A DNA stretch of 64,000 nt, from contig NZ_MOAK01000087.1 of the NCBI RefSeq assembly GCF_003732485.1, forward strand, positions 151,912 through 215,911, read 5' to 3'. The notes below the pieces were generated by a model. That model searched no databases, had not been told where the DNA came from, and saw nothing but the letters and a program-made list of their open reading frames with translations. The translations under genes and the position numbers were made by a program. Source of the stretch: Pseudomonas protegens. GTDB taxonomy: Bacteria; Pseudomonadota; Gammaproteobacteria; Pseudomonadales; Pseudomonadaceae. Below are positions 10,242 through 21,914 of this stretch, piece by piece (within the stretch, counting starts at the first letter, position 1; the number at the start of each line of letters is the position of its first letter).

Positions 10242-10790
10242 TTAAGGCAGCAAGCTCTTCACGTTGATCGGCTCGGCTTCATTCTGCGCGGAGCCTTTTG
10301 GCTTACCGGCAATGGCCATACCTGCAACACGATAGAAGTTGTAGTCAGGGTTCTTTCCGGGACCGGAGATCAGCAGATCCTCTTTCTCGTAAACCAGGTC
10401 CTGACGTTTGAACTCGGCCATCTCGAAATCCGGTGTCAGCTGGATCGCGGTGGTCGGGCAGGCTTCCTCGCAGAGGCCGCAGAAAATGCAGCGCGAGAAG
10501 TTGATGCGGAAGAAGTCCGGGTACCAGCGACCGTCTTCGGTTTCAGCTTTCTGCAGCGAGATGCAACCCACAGGGCAGGCCACGGCGCACAGGTTGCAGG
10601 CTACGCAACGCTCTTCGCCGTCGGGGTCGCGAGTCAGCACGATGCGGCCACGGTAGCGGGGCGGCAGGTACACCGGCTCTTCGGGGTATTGCAGGGTGTC
10701 GCGTTTGCGAAAGCCGTGACCGAACACCATCACCAGGCTGCGCAACTGGGTACCAGTACCCTTAACGATGTCGCCAATATATTTGAACAT
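10242..10790 (-). CDS. nuoI: NADH-quinone oxidoreductase subunit I (two [4Fe-4S] clusters)
   Basis: A 182-residue ferredoxin-like subunit carrying clusters N6a and N6b, which pass electrons from NuoG toward NuoB. Both eight-cysteine ferredoxin motifs are complete: [12 protein letters not shown] and [12 protein letters not shown]. It docks on the membrane arm beside NuoH. It lies 11 bp after nuoH and 9 bp before nuoJ in the operon. Confidence 0.98.
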   Translation of the reverse strand: MFKYIGDIVKGTGTQLRSLVMVFGHGFRKRDTLQYPEEPVYLPPRYRGRIVLTRDPDGEERCVACNLCAVACPVGCISLQKAETEDGRWYPDFFRINFSRCIFCGLCEEACPTTAIQLTPDFEMAEFKRQDLVYEKEDLLISGPGKNPDYNFYRVAGMAIAGKPKGSAQNEAEPINVKSLLP

Positions 10791-10801
10791 GGGTCAAATC
10801 C

Positions 10802-11809
10802 TCACTGAACCGCGCCCGCAGGCGTGTTCAACAACACAAGCGCAGCGGTCACCAGCAAATTGATCAGGGTCAGCGGCAGGCAGAATTTCCAGCTGAAGTC
10901 CATCACCTGGTCATAGCGCGGGCGCGGGATAGAAGCGCGCAGCAGGATGAACAGCATGATGAAGAACGCGGTCTTCAAGGCGAACCAGACGAAGGACAGT
11001 TGCGGCAGGATGCCGAACGGACCGTGCCAGCCACCGAAGAACAGGGTGACCAACAGCGCCGAGATCAGGATGATGCCGATGTATTCACCGACGAAGAACA
11101 TGCCCCATTTCATACCGGCGTATTCAATGTGGTAGCCGTCGGCCAGTTCCTGCTCCGCTTCCGGCTGGTCGAAGGGGTGACGGTGAGTCACGGCCACGCC
11201 AGCGATGAAGAAGGTACAGAAGCCGAAGAACTGCGGAATGATGAACCACAGGTTCTGCGCCTGGTACTCGACGATGTCGCGCATGTTGAATGAACCGACC
11301 TGAGCCACGATGCCCATCAGCGCCAGGCCCATGAACACTTCGTAGGACACGGTCTGGGCCGAGGCCCGCAAGCTGCCCAGCAGGGCGAACTTGTTGTTGC
11401 TCGACCAGCCGGCGAACAGCACCGCGTAGACCGACAGGCCGGCCATGGCGAAGAAGAACAGCAGGCCGATGTTCAGGTCCGCGACGCCCCAGGTCGGGGT
11501 GATCGGGATGATCGCGAAGGCGATCAGCAAGGCGCTCATGGCTACCACCGGTGCCAGGGTGAAGATCACCTTGTCGGCGAACGGTGGAGTCCAGTCTTCC
11601 TTGAAGAACATCTTCAGCATGTCGGCAGCGATCTGGAACATGCCGAACGGGCCAACGCGGTTCGGACCGTAACGGTCCTGCCACCAGCCCAGCAGGCGAC
11701 GTTCGACGAAGCTCAGCAGCGCCCCGGCGACCACCACGGCCAGCAGGATCACGATGGCCTTGACGACCGTCAGGATCACTTCGATCACTTCAGGGGTAAA
11801 CCAACTCAT
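10802..11809 (-). CDS. nuoH: NADH-quinone oxidoreductase subunit H
   Basis: A 335-residue membrane subunit that forms most of the quinone-binding chamber. Family signatures are visible: [19 protein letters not shown] near residues 40-60 and the acidic loop [20 protein letters not shown] near residue 215, with the conserved glutamates linked to proton coupling. The ATG overlaps the nuoG stop by 4 bp (ATGA). Confidence 0.97.
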   Translation of the reverse strand: MSWFTPEVIEVILTVVKAIVILLAVVVAGALLSFVERRLLGWWQDRYGPNRVGPFGMFQIAADMLKMFFKEDWTPPFADKVIFTLAPVVAMSALLIAFAIIPITPTWGVADLNIGLLFFFAMAGLSVYAVLFAGWSSNNKFALLGSLRASAQTVSYEVFMGLALMGIVAQVGSFNMRDIVEYQAQNLWFIIPQFFGFCTFFIAGVAVTHRHPFDQPEAEQELADGYHIEYAGMKWGMFFVGEYIGIILISALLVTLFFGGWHGPFGILPQLSFVWFALKTAFFIMLFILLRASIPRPRYDQVMDFSWKFCLPLTLINLLVTAALVLLNTPAGAVQ

Positions 11810-14520
11810 TGCGCCGCCTCCTGCAGACCGTCAACGGATTTGCCAAAGAACGCCGGAGGAATCCCCGCCAGACCGGCAGGCAGGCCCACCAGGCCAGCGC
11901 CCAGCTCTTCGTTGATGCGCAGTGGCAGACGCAGGGTCTGGCCGGCTACGTTCACCGCGAGCAAGGCACCGTCGTTGACACCCAGGCGATCGGCTTCGGA
12001 CTTGGCCAGGGCCACGTAGGCCGCCGGAATGCGTTCCTGCACTGGAGCGGCTTTCGAAGAGTTCTCTTCGCTGCCGAACAGGTGGTAGAACGGCACCGCT
12101 TGCCAAGAGCCCTGAGCCGGGGAGAAGGCCCGCGGCACGCTGGCGAACCAGCTGAGGCGGTCGCCCTGGGTTTCGATCAGGCGGGTGCCCGGGTCACCGG
12201 CACGCAGGTGGCCGCCGACTTCGTCCTGGAACTTGTTCCAGGCTTGCGGCGAGTTCCAGCCCGGCGACCAGGCGAACGGCACTTGCGAGCGCGGTTCGGC
12301 GGAGCCCGAGTAACCTTCCATGGAGTAGGCGAAGGCGGTATCCGGGTCTTGCGAGGTACGCGGTTCGTGCACGCTCTGGTTGGCGCGCATGGCGGTACGG
12401 CCACTGTAGCGCAGCGGTTCGCGAGCCAGTTTCAGGCCCTTGATGCGGAACGCGGCGGATGGCGCGGCGTCAACGATGCTGGCCAGTTGCGGGGTGCTCG
12501 CGGCGCAGGCAGCGGTCACGTGGTCCAGCTGGGTCCAGTCCACCGGCTGGTTCAGCAAGGTACTGCGCAGGGCATGCAGCCAGCGCCAGCCTTCGTGAAC
12601 CATGATGCTGGCGTCCAGGTAGGTTGGATCGAAGACCTGGAAGAAGCGCTGGGCGCGACCTTCCTGGCTGATCAGGGTGCCGTCGCCTTCGGCGAAGCTG
12701 GCCGCCGACAGCACCAGGTGCGCGCGCTCAAGGGTAGCGGTCTGTTGATGATCGGCAACGATCACCACCTTGGCTGCGTTCAGTGCGGCATCCACCTTGG
12801 CTGCATCGGTGCGGGTGTACAGGTCGTTTTCCAGCACCACGATGGCGTCGGCCTTACCGTCGATCACCGCCTGCAGAGCCGCGTCCACGGATTCGCCACC
12901 AAGCATGGCCAGGCCGAGGCTGTTGGCCTCTGGCACGATCAGACTGATGGAGCCGGCTTTCTCGCGCAGCTTCAAGGCTTTGGCGATGTTCGCCGCCGCT
13001 TCGATCAGTGCCTTGGAGCCCAGGGATGTACCGGAAATGATCAGTGGACGCTTGGCCGCCAGCAGAGCGTCGGCAATGCGCTTGGCCAGTTCCAGGGCTT
13101 CACTGTCCAGGCCTTCCACGGCAGGGGCACTGGCGTCGATGGCGTGGGCCACGGCGAAACCGATGCGCGCCAGGTCGTCCGGAGCGGCGTGTACACACTC
13201 CTCGGCCACGTCGTCGAGCTTGGTTTCGGCGAGGCTGGCAATGAACAGCGGATTCAGCGCGTGCTGGCCGATGTTCTTCACCGCCGCGTCGAGCCAAGGC
13301 TGGACGCGCATGGCATCGGCCATTTCCTCGGCCTTGCCCTTGACCGACTGGCGCAGGGCCAGGGCCATGCGTGCGGCGGTCTGGGTCAGGTCTTCGCCGA
13401 GGACGAAGATGGCATCGTGGTCTTCGATGTCGCGCATGTTCGGAACCGGCAGCGGACTGTCGTTCAGAACCTGCAGCACCAGGCGGATGCGCTCCAGTTC
13501 GGAGGCTTCGATACCGCTGTAGAAGTGCTCGGCACCTACCAGTTCACGCAGCGCGTAGTTGCTTTCCAGGCTGGCGCGAGGCGAGCCGATACCGACGATG
13601 TTGCGACCGCGCAGCAGGTCGGCCGCCTGGTCCAGAGCCTGGTCCAGGGTCAGCTGGGTGCCGTCGGCCAGGCGTGGCTGGCGTGGACGGTCCTTGCGGT
13701 TGACGTAGCCATAACCGAAGCGGCCACGGTCGCAGAGGAAGTACTGGTTCACCGAACCGTTGTAGCGGTTCTCGATGCGCCGCAGCTCGCCATAGCGCTC
13801 GCCCGGGGAGATGTTGCAACCGCTGGAGCAGCCATGGCAGATGCTCGGCGAGAACTGCATGTCCCACTTGCGGTTGTAGCGCTCGGAGTGAGTCTTGTCG
13901 GTGAACACACCGGTCGGGCAGACCTCGGTGAGGTTGCCGGAGAACTCGCTTTCCAGGGTGCCGTCTTCAACGCGACCGAAGTACACGTTGTCGTGGGCGC
14001 CGTAGACGCCCAGGTCGGTACCGCCGGCGTAGTCCTTGTAGAAGCGCACGCAGCGATAGCAGGCGATGCAGCGGTTCATCTCGTGGGAAATGAACGGGCC
14101 GAGGTCCTGGTTCTGGTGGGTGCGCTTGGTGAAGCGATAACGGCGCTCGTTGTGGCCGGTCATCACCGTCATGTCTTGCAGGTGGCAGTGACCGCCTTCC
14201 TCACAGACCGGGCAGTCGTGGGGGTGGTTGGTCATCAGCCACTCGACAACACTGGCGCGGAAGGCCTTGGATTCTTCATCGTCGATGGAGATCCAGGTGT
14301 TGTCAGTGGCTGGGGTCATGCAGGACATGACGATACGACCACGGGTGTCGTTCTCGTCGGTGTACTGCTTGACCGCGCACTGGCGACAGGCACCGACGCT
14401 ACCGAGAGCGGGGTGCCAGCAGAAATAAGGGATGTCGAGGCCTAGTGACAGACAAGCCTGTAACAGGTTGTCCGCCCCATCGACTTCGAGCGCTTTGCCG
14501 TCTACGTGGATAGTGGCCAT
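11806..14520 (-). CDS. nuoG: NADH-quinone oxidoreductase subunit G
   Basis: A 904-residue peripheral subunit with the N-terminal [2Fe-2S] and [4Fe-4S] domain followed by a molybdopterin-oxidoreductase-like domain that carries no molybdenum. Visible ligands: [17 protein letters not shown]-like [2Fe-2S] motif (residues about 33-48), [16 protein letters not shown], and [12 protein letters not shown] CxxCxxxC motif (CHGCSSGC) with a later cysteine (FLCDRGRF) shows the extra N7 cluster known from E. coli NuoG. The 137-bp gap from nuoF (14521-14657) is the largest in the operon; I see no gene or clear terminator there. Confidence 0.97.
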   Translation of the reverse strand: MATIHVDGKALEVDGADNLLQACLSLGLDIPYFCWHPALGSVGACRQCAVKQYTDENDTRGRIVMSCMTPATDNTWISIDDEESKAFRASVVEWLMTNHPHDCPVCEEGGHCHLQDMTVMTGHNERRYRFTKRTHQNQDLGPFISHEMNRCIACYRCVRFYKDYAGGTDLGVYGAHDNVYFGRVEDGTLESEFSGNLTEVCPTGVFTDKTHSERYNRKWDMQFSPSICHGCSSGCNISPGERYGELRRIENRYNGSVNQYFLCDRGRFGYGYVNRKDRPRQPRLADGTQLTLDQALDQAADLLRGRNIVGIGSPRASLESNYALRELVGAEHFYSGIEASELERIRLVLQVLNDSPLPVPNMRDIEDHDAIFVLGEDLTQTAARMALALRQSVKGKAEEMADAMRVQPWLDAAVKNIGQHALNPLFIASLAETKLDDVAEECVHAAPDDLARIGFAVAHAIDASAPAVEGLDSEALELAKRIADALLAAKRPLIISGTSLGSKALIEAAANIAKALKLREKAGSISLIVPEANSLGLAMLGGESVDAALQAVIDGKADAIVVLENDLYTRTDAAKVDAALNAAKVVIVADHQQTATLERAHLVLSAASFAEGDGTLISQEGRAQRFFQVFDPTYLDASIMVHEGWRWLHALRSTLLNQPVDWTQLDHVTAACAASTPQLASIVDAAPSAAFRIKGLKLAREPLRYSGRTAMRANQSVHEPRTSQDPDTAFAYSMEGYSGSAEPRSQVPFAWSPGWNSPQAWNKFQDEVGGHLRAGDPGTRLIETQGDRLSWFASVPRAFSPAQGSWQAVPFYHLFGSEENSSKAAPVQERIPAAYVALAKSEADRLGVNDGALLAVNVAGQTLRLPLRINEELGAGLVGLPAGLAGIPPAFFGKSVDGLQEAAQ

Positions 14521-14657
14521 GGTTCAAAGTTCTTCGTTGGCCCGGTGTCAGCGGGCGTGGCTAATGGAATCTTGTTATGCGTGCGAATCAACACAGCCGT
14601 TCACGGCGTCATCGCACGTCGAGCGCAGGGCACGGACCCGGCGCCCTCATCTAAGCG

Positions 14658-16013
14658 TTACGCGCCGACTACGATCGGTCGGGCCAGAGGCGGGACGGCG
14701 GCGCTGGTAGGCGCGATGCCGGCTTCGAACTCTGGGCGGAAATACTTGATGGCACTGCCCAACGGCTCCACGGCACCCGGTGCGTGAGCACAGAAGGTCT
14801 TGCCTGGGCCGAGGAAACCCACCAGACCCAGCAGGGTCTCGATGTCGCCTTGCTGGCCCTGGCCGTTCTCCAGGGCCATCAGCAGTTTGACGCTCCATGG
14901 CAGGCCATCGCGGCAAGGGGTGCAGAAGCCGCAGGATTCACGGGCGAAGAATTGCTCCATGTTGCGCAACAGCGACACCATGTTGATGCTGTCGTCCACC
15001 GCCATGGCCAGGCCGGTACCCATGCGGGTGCCCACTTTGGCGATGCCGCCGGCATACATTTGCGCATCCAGGTGTTCTGGCAACAGGAAGCCGGTACCGG
15101 CGCCGCCTGGCTGCCAGCACTTGAGCTTGAAGCCGTCGCGCATGCCGCCGGCGTAGTCTTCGAACAGCTCGCGTGCGGTCACGCCGAAGGGCAGCTCCCA
15201 CAGGCCGGGGTTCTTCACTTTGCCGGAGAAACCCATCAGCTTGGTGCCGTGGTCTTCGCTGCCTTCGCGGGCCAGGGATTTGTACCACTCCACGCCGTCG
15301 CCGATGATCGCCGGCACGTTGCACAGGGTCTCGACGTTGTTCACGCAAGTCGGCTTGCCCCACACGCCCACGGCGGCAGGGAAGGGCGGCTTGGAGCGCG
15401 GGTTGGCGCGACGGCCTTCCAGGGAGTTGATCAGTGCGGTTTCTTCACCGCAGATGTAACGCCCGGCGCCGGTGTGGACGAACAGCTCGAAATCGAAACC
15501 GCTGCCCAGGATGTTCTTGCCCAACAGGCCCGCGGCCTTGGCTTCTTCCACGGCACGCCGCAGGTGCTTGGCGGCGGTGGTGTACTCGCCGCGCAGGAAG
15601 ATGTAGCCGCGGTAGGTTTTCAGTGCGCGGGCACTGATCAGCATGCCTTCGATCAGCAGATGGGGCAGTTGCTCCATCAGCATGCGGTCTTTCCAGGTGT
15701 TGGGTTCCATTTCGTCCGCGTTGCACAGCAAGTAGCGGATGTTCATGGATTCGTCTTTGGGCATCAGGCCCCACTTCACGCCGGTGGGGAAGCCCGCACC
15801 GCCGCGACCCTTGAGGCCGGCATCCTTGACGGTCTGCACGATGTCGTCCTGGGACAGGTCGGCGAAAGCCTTGCGGGCCGCCGCGTAGCCGTTTTTGGCC
15901 TGGTACTCGTCGAGCCACACCGGCTCGCCGTCGTCACGCAGGCGCCAGGTCAGGGGGTGGGTTTCTGCGCTGCGCGCAATGCGGTTCGCAGGGCCGAAAG
16001 AGGTCAGGGTCAT
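14658..16013 (-). CDS. nuoF: NADH-quinone oxidoreductase subunit F (FMN and NADH binding)
   Basis: A 451-residue subunit that takes hydride from NADH onto FMN. Seen: the FMN/NADH glycine motif [13 protein letters not shown], the flavin-site segment [15 protein letters not shown], and the [4Fe-4S] N3 motif [12 protein letters not shown] with the fourth cysteine in [10 protein letters not shown]. The start was set at the ATG at 16013 (MTLTSFGP), which overlaps the nuoE stop by 4 bp; the longer frame into nuoE is an artefact. Confidence 0.97.
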   Translation of the reverse strand: MTLTSFGPANRIARSAETHPLTWRLRDDGEPVWLDEYQAKNGYAAARKAFADLSQDDIVQTVKDAGLKGRGGAGFPTGVKWGLMPKDESMNIRYLLCNADEMEPNTWKDRMLMEQLPHLLIEGMLISARALKTYRGYIFLRGEYTTAAKHLRRAVEEAKAAGLLGKNILGSGFDFELFVHTGAGRYICGEETALINSLEGRRANPRSKPPFPAAVGVWGKPTCVNNVETLCNVPAIIGDGVEWYKSLAREGSEDHGTKLMGFSGKVKNPGLWELPFGVTARELFEDYAGGMRDGFKLKCWQPGGAGTGFLLPEHLDAQMYAGGIAKVGTRMGTGLAMAVDDSINMVSLLRNMEQFFARESCGFCTPCRDGLPWSVKLLMALENGQGQQGDIETLLGLVGFLGPGKTFCAHAPGAVEPLGSAIKYFRPEFEAGIAPTSAAVPPLARPIVVGA

Positions 16014-16507
16014 ACGTAGCCCTCCAACAGTTTGGCCACGCCAGCAGGCTGTACGTCGCCGAAAGTGTCGTCGTCGATCATCAGCGCCGGGGCCTTGTCG
16101 CAGTTGCCCAGGCAGCACACCGGCAGCAGGGTGAAGCGGCCGTCGGCGGTGGTCTGGCCGAGGCCGATGCCCAGCTCGCTCTGAATCTGGCTGACCACGG
16201 ACTCGTGGCCGCCGATGTAGCAGACCATGCTGTCGCAGACGCGAATGATGTGGCGGCCCACTGGCTGGCGGAAGATCTGGCTGTAGAACGTCGCCACACC
16301 TTCAACGTCGCTGGCGGGGATGCCAAGGATCTCGCCGATGGCGTAGACCGCGCCGTCCGGCACCCAGCCACGTTCCTTCTGGACGATCTTCAGGGCTTCG
16401 ATGGACGCCGCGCGCGGGTCCTCGTAGTGATGCATCTCGTGCTCGATGGCCGAGCGCTCGGTTTCGCTCAGGGCGAAACGGTCTGTCTGGATAAGCGTGC
16501 TGTTCAT
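16010..16507 (-). CDS. nuoE: NADH-quinone oxidoreductase subunit E ([2Fe-2S] N1a)
   Basis: A 165-residue thioredoxin-like subunit of the NADH dehydrogenase module. The four ligands of cluster N1a are visible as CDSMVC and, further on, CCLGNC (typical CxxxxC and CxxxC spacing). It would lie beside NuoF, where N1a may act as an electron store. Two bases separate it from nuoCD, and its stop overlaps nuoF. Confidence 0.97.
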   Translation of the reverse strand: MNSTLIQTDRFALSETERSAIEHEMHHYEDPRAASIEALKIVQKERGWVPDGAVYAIGEILGIPASDVEGVATFYSQIFRQPVGRHIIRVCDSMVCYIGGHESVVSQIQSELGIGLGQTTADGRFTLLPVCCLGNCDKAPALMIDDDTFGDVQPAGVAKLLEGYV

Positions 16508-16509
16508 GC

Positions 16510-18300
<1,791 letters not shown>

Positions 18301-18364
18301 TTATCGCTTTCGGTCAACGTAAAGAGTGAAACCAGTGTCGTTTCTTCGTGAGAACAGATCTGGA

Positions 18365-19039
18365 TCAGACTTCGTCAGGGCTGCGCAGGTTGGTGACCTG
18401 AATACGCTGTTCGCGGCGCTGCTCCTTTTGCGACGGCATTTCGGCGCGGTACACGCCTTGATCACCGACGACCCAGGAAAGTGGGCGACGCTCCTGGCCA
18501 ATGGATTCTTGCAAGAGCATCAAGCCTTGCAGGAATGCTTCAGGGCGGGGCGGGCAGCCAGGTACGTAGACGTCCACGGGCAGGAACTTGTCCACCCCCT
18601 GAACTACGGAGTAGATGTCGTACATGCCACCGGAGTTGGCGCACGAACCCATGGAGATAACCCATTTAGGCTCGAGCATTTGCTCATAGAGACGCTGGAT
18701 GATCGGCGCCATCTTGATGAAGCAGGTGCCGGCAATAACCATGAAATCCGCCTGACGCGGCGATGCCCGGATAACCTCGGCGCCAAAGCGCGCGATGTCG
18801 TGGGGCGCCGTGAAGGCAGTGGTCATTTCCACGTAGCAGCAGGACAGACCGAAGTTGTACGGCCACAGGGAGTTCTTACGCCCCCAGTTGACCGCGCCGC
18901 TCAGCACGTCTTCCAGCTTGCCCATGAAGATGTTTTTGTGGACCTGATCCTCTAACGGATCGGAAACGGTTTCCCGTTCGCCGATCGGGTACTGATCGTT
19001 AGGAGCATCGGGGTCGATCCTGGTGAGATTGTATTGCAT
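18365..19039 (-). CDS. nuoB: NADH-quinone oxidoreductase subunit B ([4Fe-4S] N2)
   Basis: A 224-residue subunit holding N2, the last cluster before quinone. Ligands are visible as the tandem pair in GLSCCYVEM, then MGSCANSGG and [12 protein letters not shown] chose the ATG at 19039 ([10 protein letters not shown]), which agrees with NuoB of other pseudomonads and has a GAGG upstream, instead of a TTG two codons earlier. It starts 10 bp after the nuoA stop. Confidence 0.97.
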   Translation of the reverse strand: MQYNLTRIDPDAPNDQYPIGERETVSDPLEDQVHKNIFMGKLEDVLSGAVNWGRKNSLWPYNFGLSCCYVEMTTAFTAPHDIARFGAEVIRASPRQADFMVIAGTCFIKMAPIIQRLYEQMLEPKWVISMGSCANSGGMYDIYSVVQGVDKFLPVDVYVPGCPPRPEAFLQGLMLLQESIGQERRPLSWVVGDQGVYRAEMPSQKEQRREQRIQVTNLRSPDEV

Positions 19040-19049
19040 CGCCAAAGCC

Positions 19050-19463
19050 TCATTGTTTTAGCTTCGCCTGCCGCTTACGACGACCTTCCGGAGCCCAGTC
19101 AAGAGCCCCCACTCGCCAAAGGTAGACAAGACCTGCCAACAGAATTGCTATGAAAACGAGAGCTTCGACGAATCCGGTCCAGCCGCTTTCGCGGACGGAC
19201 ACAGACCAGGCAAAGAGAAAGAGGGCTTCGATATCGAAGATCACGAAGAGCATCGCGACCAGATAGAATTTGGCTGAGAGCCGCAAGCGGGCGCCACCGG
19301 TAGGTAGCATGCCGGACTCGAACGGTTCGTTTTTGCTGCGGCCCCAGGCTTTTGACCCGAGGAGGCTGGAGACGCCGAGCATGAAGGCGCAAAGGCCGAC
19401 AACACCCAGAAGGAAAATGGCAAAGCCCCAGTTGTGGGCCATGAGTCCTGTCGCTTCGGGCAT
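19050..19463 (-). CDS. nuoA: NADH-quinone oxidoreductase subunit A
   Basis: A 137-residue subunit with three membrane spans, first gene of the operon. The conserved cytoplasmic loop KNEPFESG and the acidic helix [11 protein letters not shown] are present. I placed the start at the ATG at 19463 ([12 protein letters not shown]) with an AAGGA ribosome site 8 bp upstream; the longer open frame is leader. A candidate sigma-70 promoter lies about 90 bp upstream. Confidence 0.96.
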   Translation of the reverse strand: MPEATGLMAHNWGFAIFLLGVVGLCAFMLGVSSLLGSKAWGRSKNEPFESGMLPTGGARLRLSAKFYLVAMLFVIFDIEALFLFAWSVSVRESGWTGFVEALVFIAILLAGLVYLWRVGALDWAPEGRRKRQAKLKQ

Positions 19464-19553
19464 GCTGGTAATCCTTAACAGAGAGCAAGAGTCTCTGAGC
19501 TTGATAAAGAAATAAAGCAGTGACGATATGTCGCAGCGCAATCAATCGCGCTG

Positions 19554-19582
19554 ATTTTATGGCTAAACACCGGGCAAGTAAA
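19554..19582 (-). promoter_or_regulatory. Candidate sigma-70 promoter of the nuo operon
   Basis: On the minus strand: -35 TTTACT (19577-19582), 17-bp spacer, -10 TAAAAT (19554-19559, five of six consensus bases). Transcription would begin near 19547, giving a leader of about 84 nt before nuoA. Prediction by eye only. Confidence 0.45.
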
Positions 19583-19695
19583 ATTTCTAAAGCGAAATTG
19601 TTTATCGTAATAAGGACATAGCTCACCCCGGTAGCCCCGTAAGCCGCGGCCTGCGGGCATTAGGGGAGGTTTTGTTAATTATGTTTTGTGGCTGC

Positions 19696-19711
19696 TGTAA
19701 CGAAAGTTACA
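19696..19711. promoter_or_regulatory. Perfect palindrome TGTAAC-N4-GTTACA upstream of nuo
   Basis: Sixteen bases with six-base perfect arms (TGTAAC GAAA GTTACA). It resembles an operator for a dimeric regulator but matches neither the FNR/ANR box (TTGAT-N4-ATCAA) nor the CRP/Vfr box. It lies about 150 bp upstream of the candidate nuo start point. Confidence 0.4.
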
Positions 19712-19715
19712 ACTG

Positions 19716-19734
19716 CTAAATGATAATCAATATT
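19716..19734. promoter_or_regulatory. Fur-box-like site upstream of nuo
   Basis: CTAAATGATAATCAATATT matches the 19-bp Fur consensus GATAATGATAATCATTATC at 14 positions, including the central ATGATAATCA. The only gene it could plausibly control is nuoA. Iron control would make sense for a complex with about nine iron-sulfur clusters, but this is an inference. Confidence 0.4.
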
Positions 19735-19938
19735 GTTTAGAGGCTGTTTTAATCTGCTTTCCTTCGGGGAGTGGGAAAGTTGCTTGTTATATCCCTGTTA
19801 CTGCAAGTAGCAGGGGCGCACCTTTTAACCTCTTTCGCTCTGGGTAACACCGCTCTGGATCAATTTTTTGTCGGCTTTTTCGTCGACGGCGGCTTGCTGG
19901 CAAGTTTTTCGGTCAGCGGGCGGTGCAGAGGGGGGCGG

Positions 19939-19963
19939 TTCGCCGGCAAGCCGGCTCCTACAG
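19939..19963 (-). repeat. Pseudomonas REP element
   Basis: One copy of the palindromic REP core (read on the minus strand: GTAGGAGCCGGCTTGCCGGC then GAA), placed between the aceA terminator and the nuo upstream region. Confidence 0.85.
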
Positions 19964-19973
19964 GAGGGGCGGG

Positions 19974-20004
19974 CAAAAAAAACGCCCCGAACCAGTCGGG
20001 GCGT
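19974..20004 (-). terminator. Terminator of aceA
   Basis: Nine-pair hairpin ACGCCCCGA-ACCAG-TCGGGGCGT followed on the minus strand by a run of eight T's. It lies 70 bp downstream of the aceA stop. Confidence 0.92.
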
Positions 20005-20074
20005 CAGCTGTACAGCAATGCAGTTGTTTTTACCGGATCTGCATTGGCCGCTCGATCAAGGCGCGAGGCCTAAA

Positions 20075-21400
20075 TCAGTGGAACTGCTCTTCTTCGGTGG
20101 AGCCGGTCAGCGCGGTTACCGAGGACGAACCACCCTGGATCACGGTGGTCATGTCGTCGAAGTAGCCGGTGCCCACTTCCTGCTGGTGCGCCACGAAGGT
20201 GTAGCCTTTGGCGGCGTCAGCGAATTCCTGCTCTTGCAGCTTCACGTAGGCGGTCATGTCGTTGCGGGCGTAGTCGTGCGCCAGGTTGAACATGCTGTGC
20301 CACATGTTGTGGATGCCGGCCAGGGTGATGAACTGGTGCTTGTAACCCATGGCGGACAGTTCGCGTTGGAACTTGGCGATGGTGGCGTCGTCCAGGTTCT
20401 TCTTCCAGTTGAAGGAAGGCGAGCAGTTGTACGAGAGGATCTGGTCTGGGTATTCCTTCTTGATCGCTTCGGCGAAACGTCGGGCTTCGTCCAGGTCCGG
20501 CTTGGCGGTTTCGCACCAGATCAGGTCGGCGTACGGAGCGTAAGCCAGGCCGCGGGCGATTGCTTGATCCAGGCCGGCTTTGACTTTGTAGAAGCCTTCC
20601 TGGGTGCGGGTGCCGGTCACGAACGGCTGGTCGTACGGGTCGCAGTCCGAAGTCAGCAGGTCAGCAGCGTTGGCGTCGGTACGGGCCAGGATGATGGTCG
20701 GTACACCGGCAACGTCGGCCGCCAGACGGGCAGCGGTCAGCTTCTGTACGGCTTCCTGGGTTGGAACCAGTACCTTGCCGCCCATGTGCCCGCACTTCTT
20801 AACGGAAGCCAGCTGGTCTTCGAAGTGAACGCCAGCGGCGCCCGCTTCGATCATGCTCTTCATCAGCTCGTAGGCGTTCAGCACGCCGCCGAAACCGGCT
20901 TCAGCGTCAGCCACGATCGGTGCGAAGTAGTCGATGTAGCCGTCGTCGCCCGGGTTCTTGCCGGCTTTCCACTGGATCTGGTCGGCACGACGGAACGAGT
21001 TGTTGATGCGCTTGACCACGGTCGGAACCGAGTCCACCGGGTACAGCGACTGGTCGGGGTACATGGATTCGGCGGAGTTGTTGTCCGCAGCCACTTGCCA
21101 GCCCGACAGGTAGATCGCCTGGATCCCCGCTTTGACTTGTTGTACAGCCTGGCCGCCGGTCAGGGCGCCCATGCAGTTGACGAAATCTTTCTCAGGACGG
21201 AAGGACGGCTTGGCGCCTTGGGTGACCAGGTTCCAGAGCTTCTCGGCGCCCATGCGTGCCAGGGTGTGCTCGGGTTGGACCGAGCCACGCAGACGGACCA
21301 CGTCGGCAGCGGAGTAAGTGCGAGTCACGCCTTTCCAGCGCGGGTTTTCAGCCCAGTCTTTTTCAAGGGCTGCAATTTGCTGTTCGCGTGTCAGTGCCAT
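20075..21400 (-). CDS. aceA: Isocitrate lyase
   Basis: Cleaves isocitrate to glyoxylate and succinate, the first step of the glyoxylate shunt needed on acetate, fatty acids and many aromatics. The protein has 441 residues; the signature KKCGHMGGK with catalytic Cys203 is intact, and the metal-binding acids are in [13 protein letters not shown]. This is the shorter, roughly 440-residue type, not the roughly 530-residue form known from P. aeruginosa. The ATG has GAGG about 10 bp upstream. It is monocistronic, with its own terminator and a long upstream region; malate synthase is not in the window. Confidence 0.97.
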   Translation of the reverse strand: MALTREQQIAALEKDWAENPRWKGVTRTYSAADVVRLRGSVQPEHTLARMGAEKLWNLVTQGAKPSFRPEKDFVNCMGALTGGQAVQQVKAGIQAIYLSGWQVAADNNSAESMYPDQSLYPVDSVPTVVKRINNSFRRADQIQWKAGKNPGDDGYIDYFAPIVADAEAGFGGVLNAYELMKSMIEAGAAGVHFEDQLASVKKCGHMGGKVLVPTQEAVQKLTAARLAADVAGVPTIILARTDANAADLLTSDCDPYDQPFVTGTRTQEGFYKVKAGLDQAIARGLAYAPYADLIWCETAKPDLDEARRFAEAIKKEYPDQILSYNCSPSFNWKKNLDDATIAKFQRELSAMGYKHQFITLAGIHNMWHSMFNLAHDYARNDMTAYVKLQEQEFADAAKGYTFVAHQQEVGTGYFDDMTTVIQGGSSSVTALTGSTEEEQFH

Positions 21401-21914
21401 GGAGATAAACCTCGTCGCGTCTTGTGTAAAAAGTCGTTCTTGGTTGGAGAATTCCGGCTCCGCCGATCACGCGTCATAACGCTGCGTGGAAGGCTGCTCG
21501 CTGACCAGGAAGCTTAGGCGGTCAAGTCGGGTCTGGCGGGGATGGCGACGGGTGAACGATGGGCTCGAGGGGAAAGTGAGCAGGTGAAGGCGAGCTGCGG
21601 TGCGCATGCGGGCGTCGTGGGCCTTGGTGCGTTCCATCAGTGTGTTGCCGATCGACCTAATTACGCTTCCGTCCCTCGGGACAACTTCGTTCCAGTCGCA
21701 ATCTCGTCAAACACACCTTGTGGGCGGTACAGACACGAATCGGCTCAGGTGGGTAGGTTAGAGCGGCGATCCGAAGGCCCTTGCCAGGGCCCCTGATTAG
21801 CGGGAGCGAGGCCATCATGCCCGCGGTTTTTTGGCTCGTCAAATGTTTTGTAGTGCTTTTTTTGTGGCACTACATCTTTGGTCTAATACGACTAATCAGT
21901 CAGTTTTTGGTGCT
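21401..21914. other. 514-bp region upstream of aceA: long leader with candidate promoter
   Basis: No convincing gene is seen; the short open frames here have poor codon use and no good ribosome sites. Near its upstream end are a candidate promoter (21814-21842) and a hairpin-forming repeat GTAGTGC...GCACTAC (21851-21874) around a T-rich loop. Between them and aceA lie about 400 bases that would be a long 5' leader if that promoter is used, including a stem-forming GGCCCT-GGCA-AGGGCC (around 21777-21792). Confidence 0.5.
21814..21842 (-). promoter_or_regulatory. Candidate promoter for aceA
   Basis: On the minus strand: TTGACG (21837-21842), 17-bp spacer, CATGAT (21814-21819). A good -35 and a weaker -10. 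The start point would lie about 400 bases before the aceA ATG. By-eye prediction. Confidence 0.35.

Larger units (their letters stand above)
19464..20074. other. 610-bp AT-rich intergenic region upstream of nuo and downstream of aceA
   Basis: This is the longest gene-free stretch in the window. From left to right it holds the nuoA leader, a candidate promoter (19554-19582), a palindrome (19696-19711), a Fur-box-like site (19716-19734), a REP element (19939-19963) and the aceA terminator (19974-20004). A plus-strand open frame at 19771-20073 begins with GTG and runs through the REP and the terminator; I do not consider it a gene. The stretch 19735-19935 has no feature I can name. Confidence 0.7.

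Noticed and set aside
19771-20073. Plus-strand open frame of 100 codons upstream of nuo
   Set aside because: It starts with GTG, has no good ribosome site and runs through a REP element and the aceA terminator, so it is very unlikely to be a gene.
21542-21796. Plus-strand open frame upstream of aceA
   Set aside because: Poor composition, no similarity and no ribosome site; the region is better read as the aceA leader.
21851-21874. Hairpin GTAGTGC...GCACTAC as a terminator
   Set aside because: The T-run is in the loop, not after the stem, so it does not have terminator structure on either strand.
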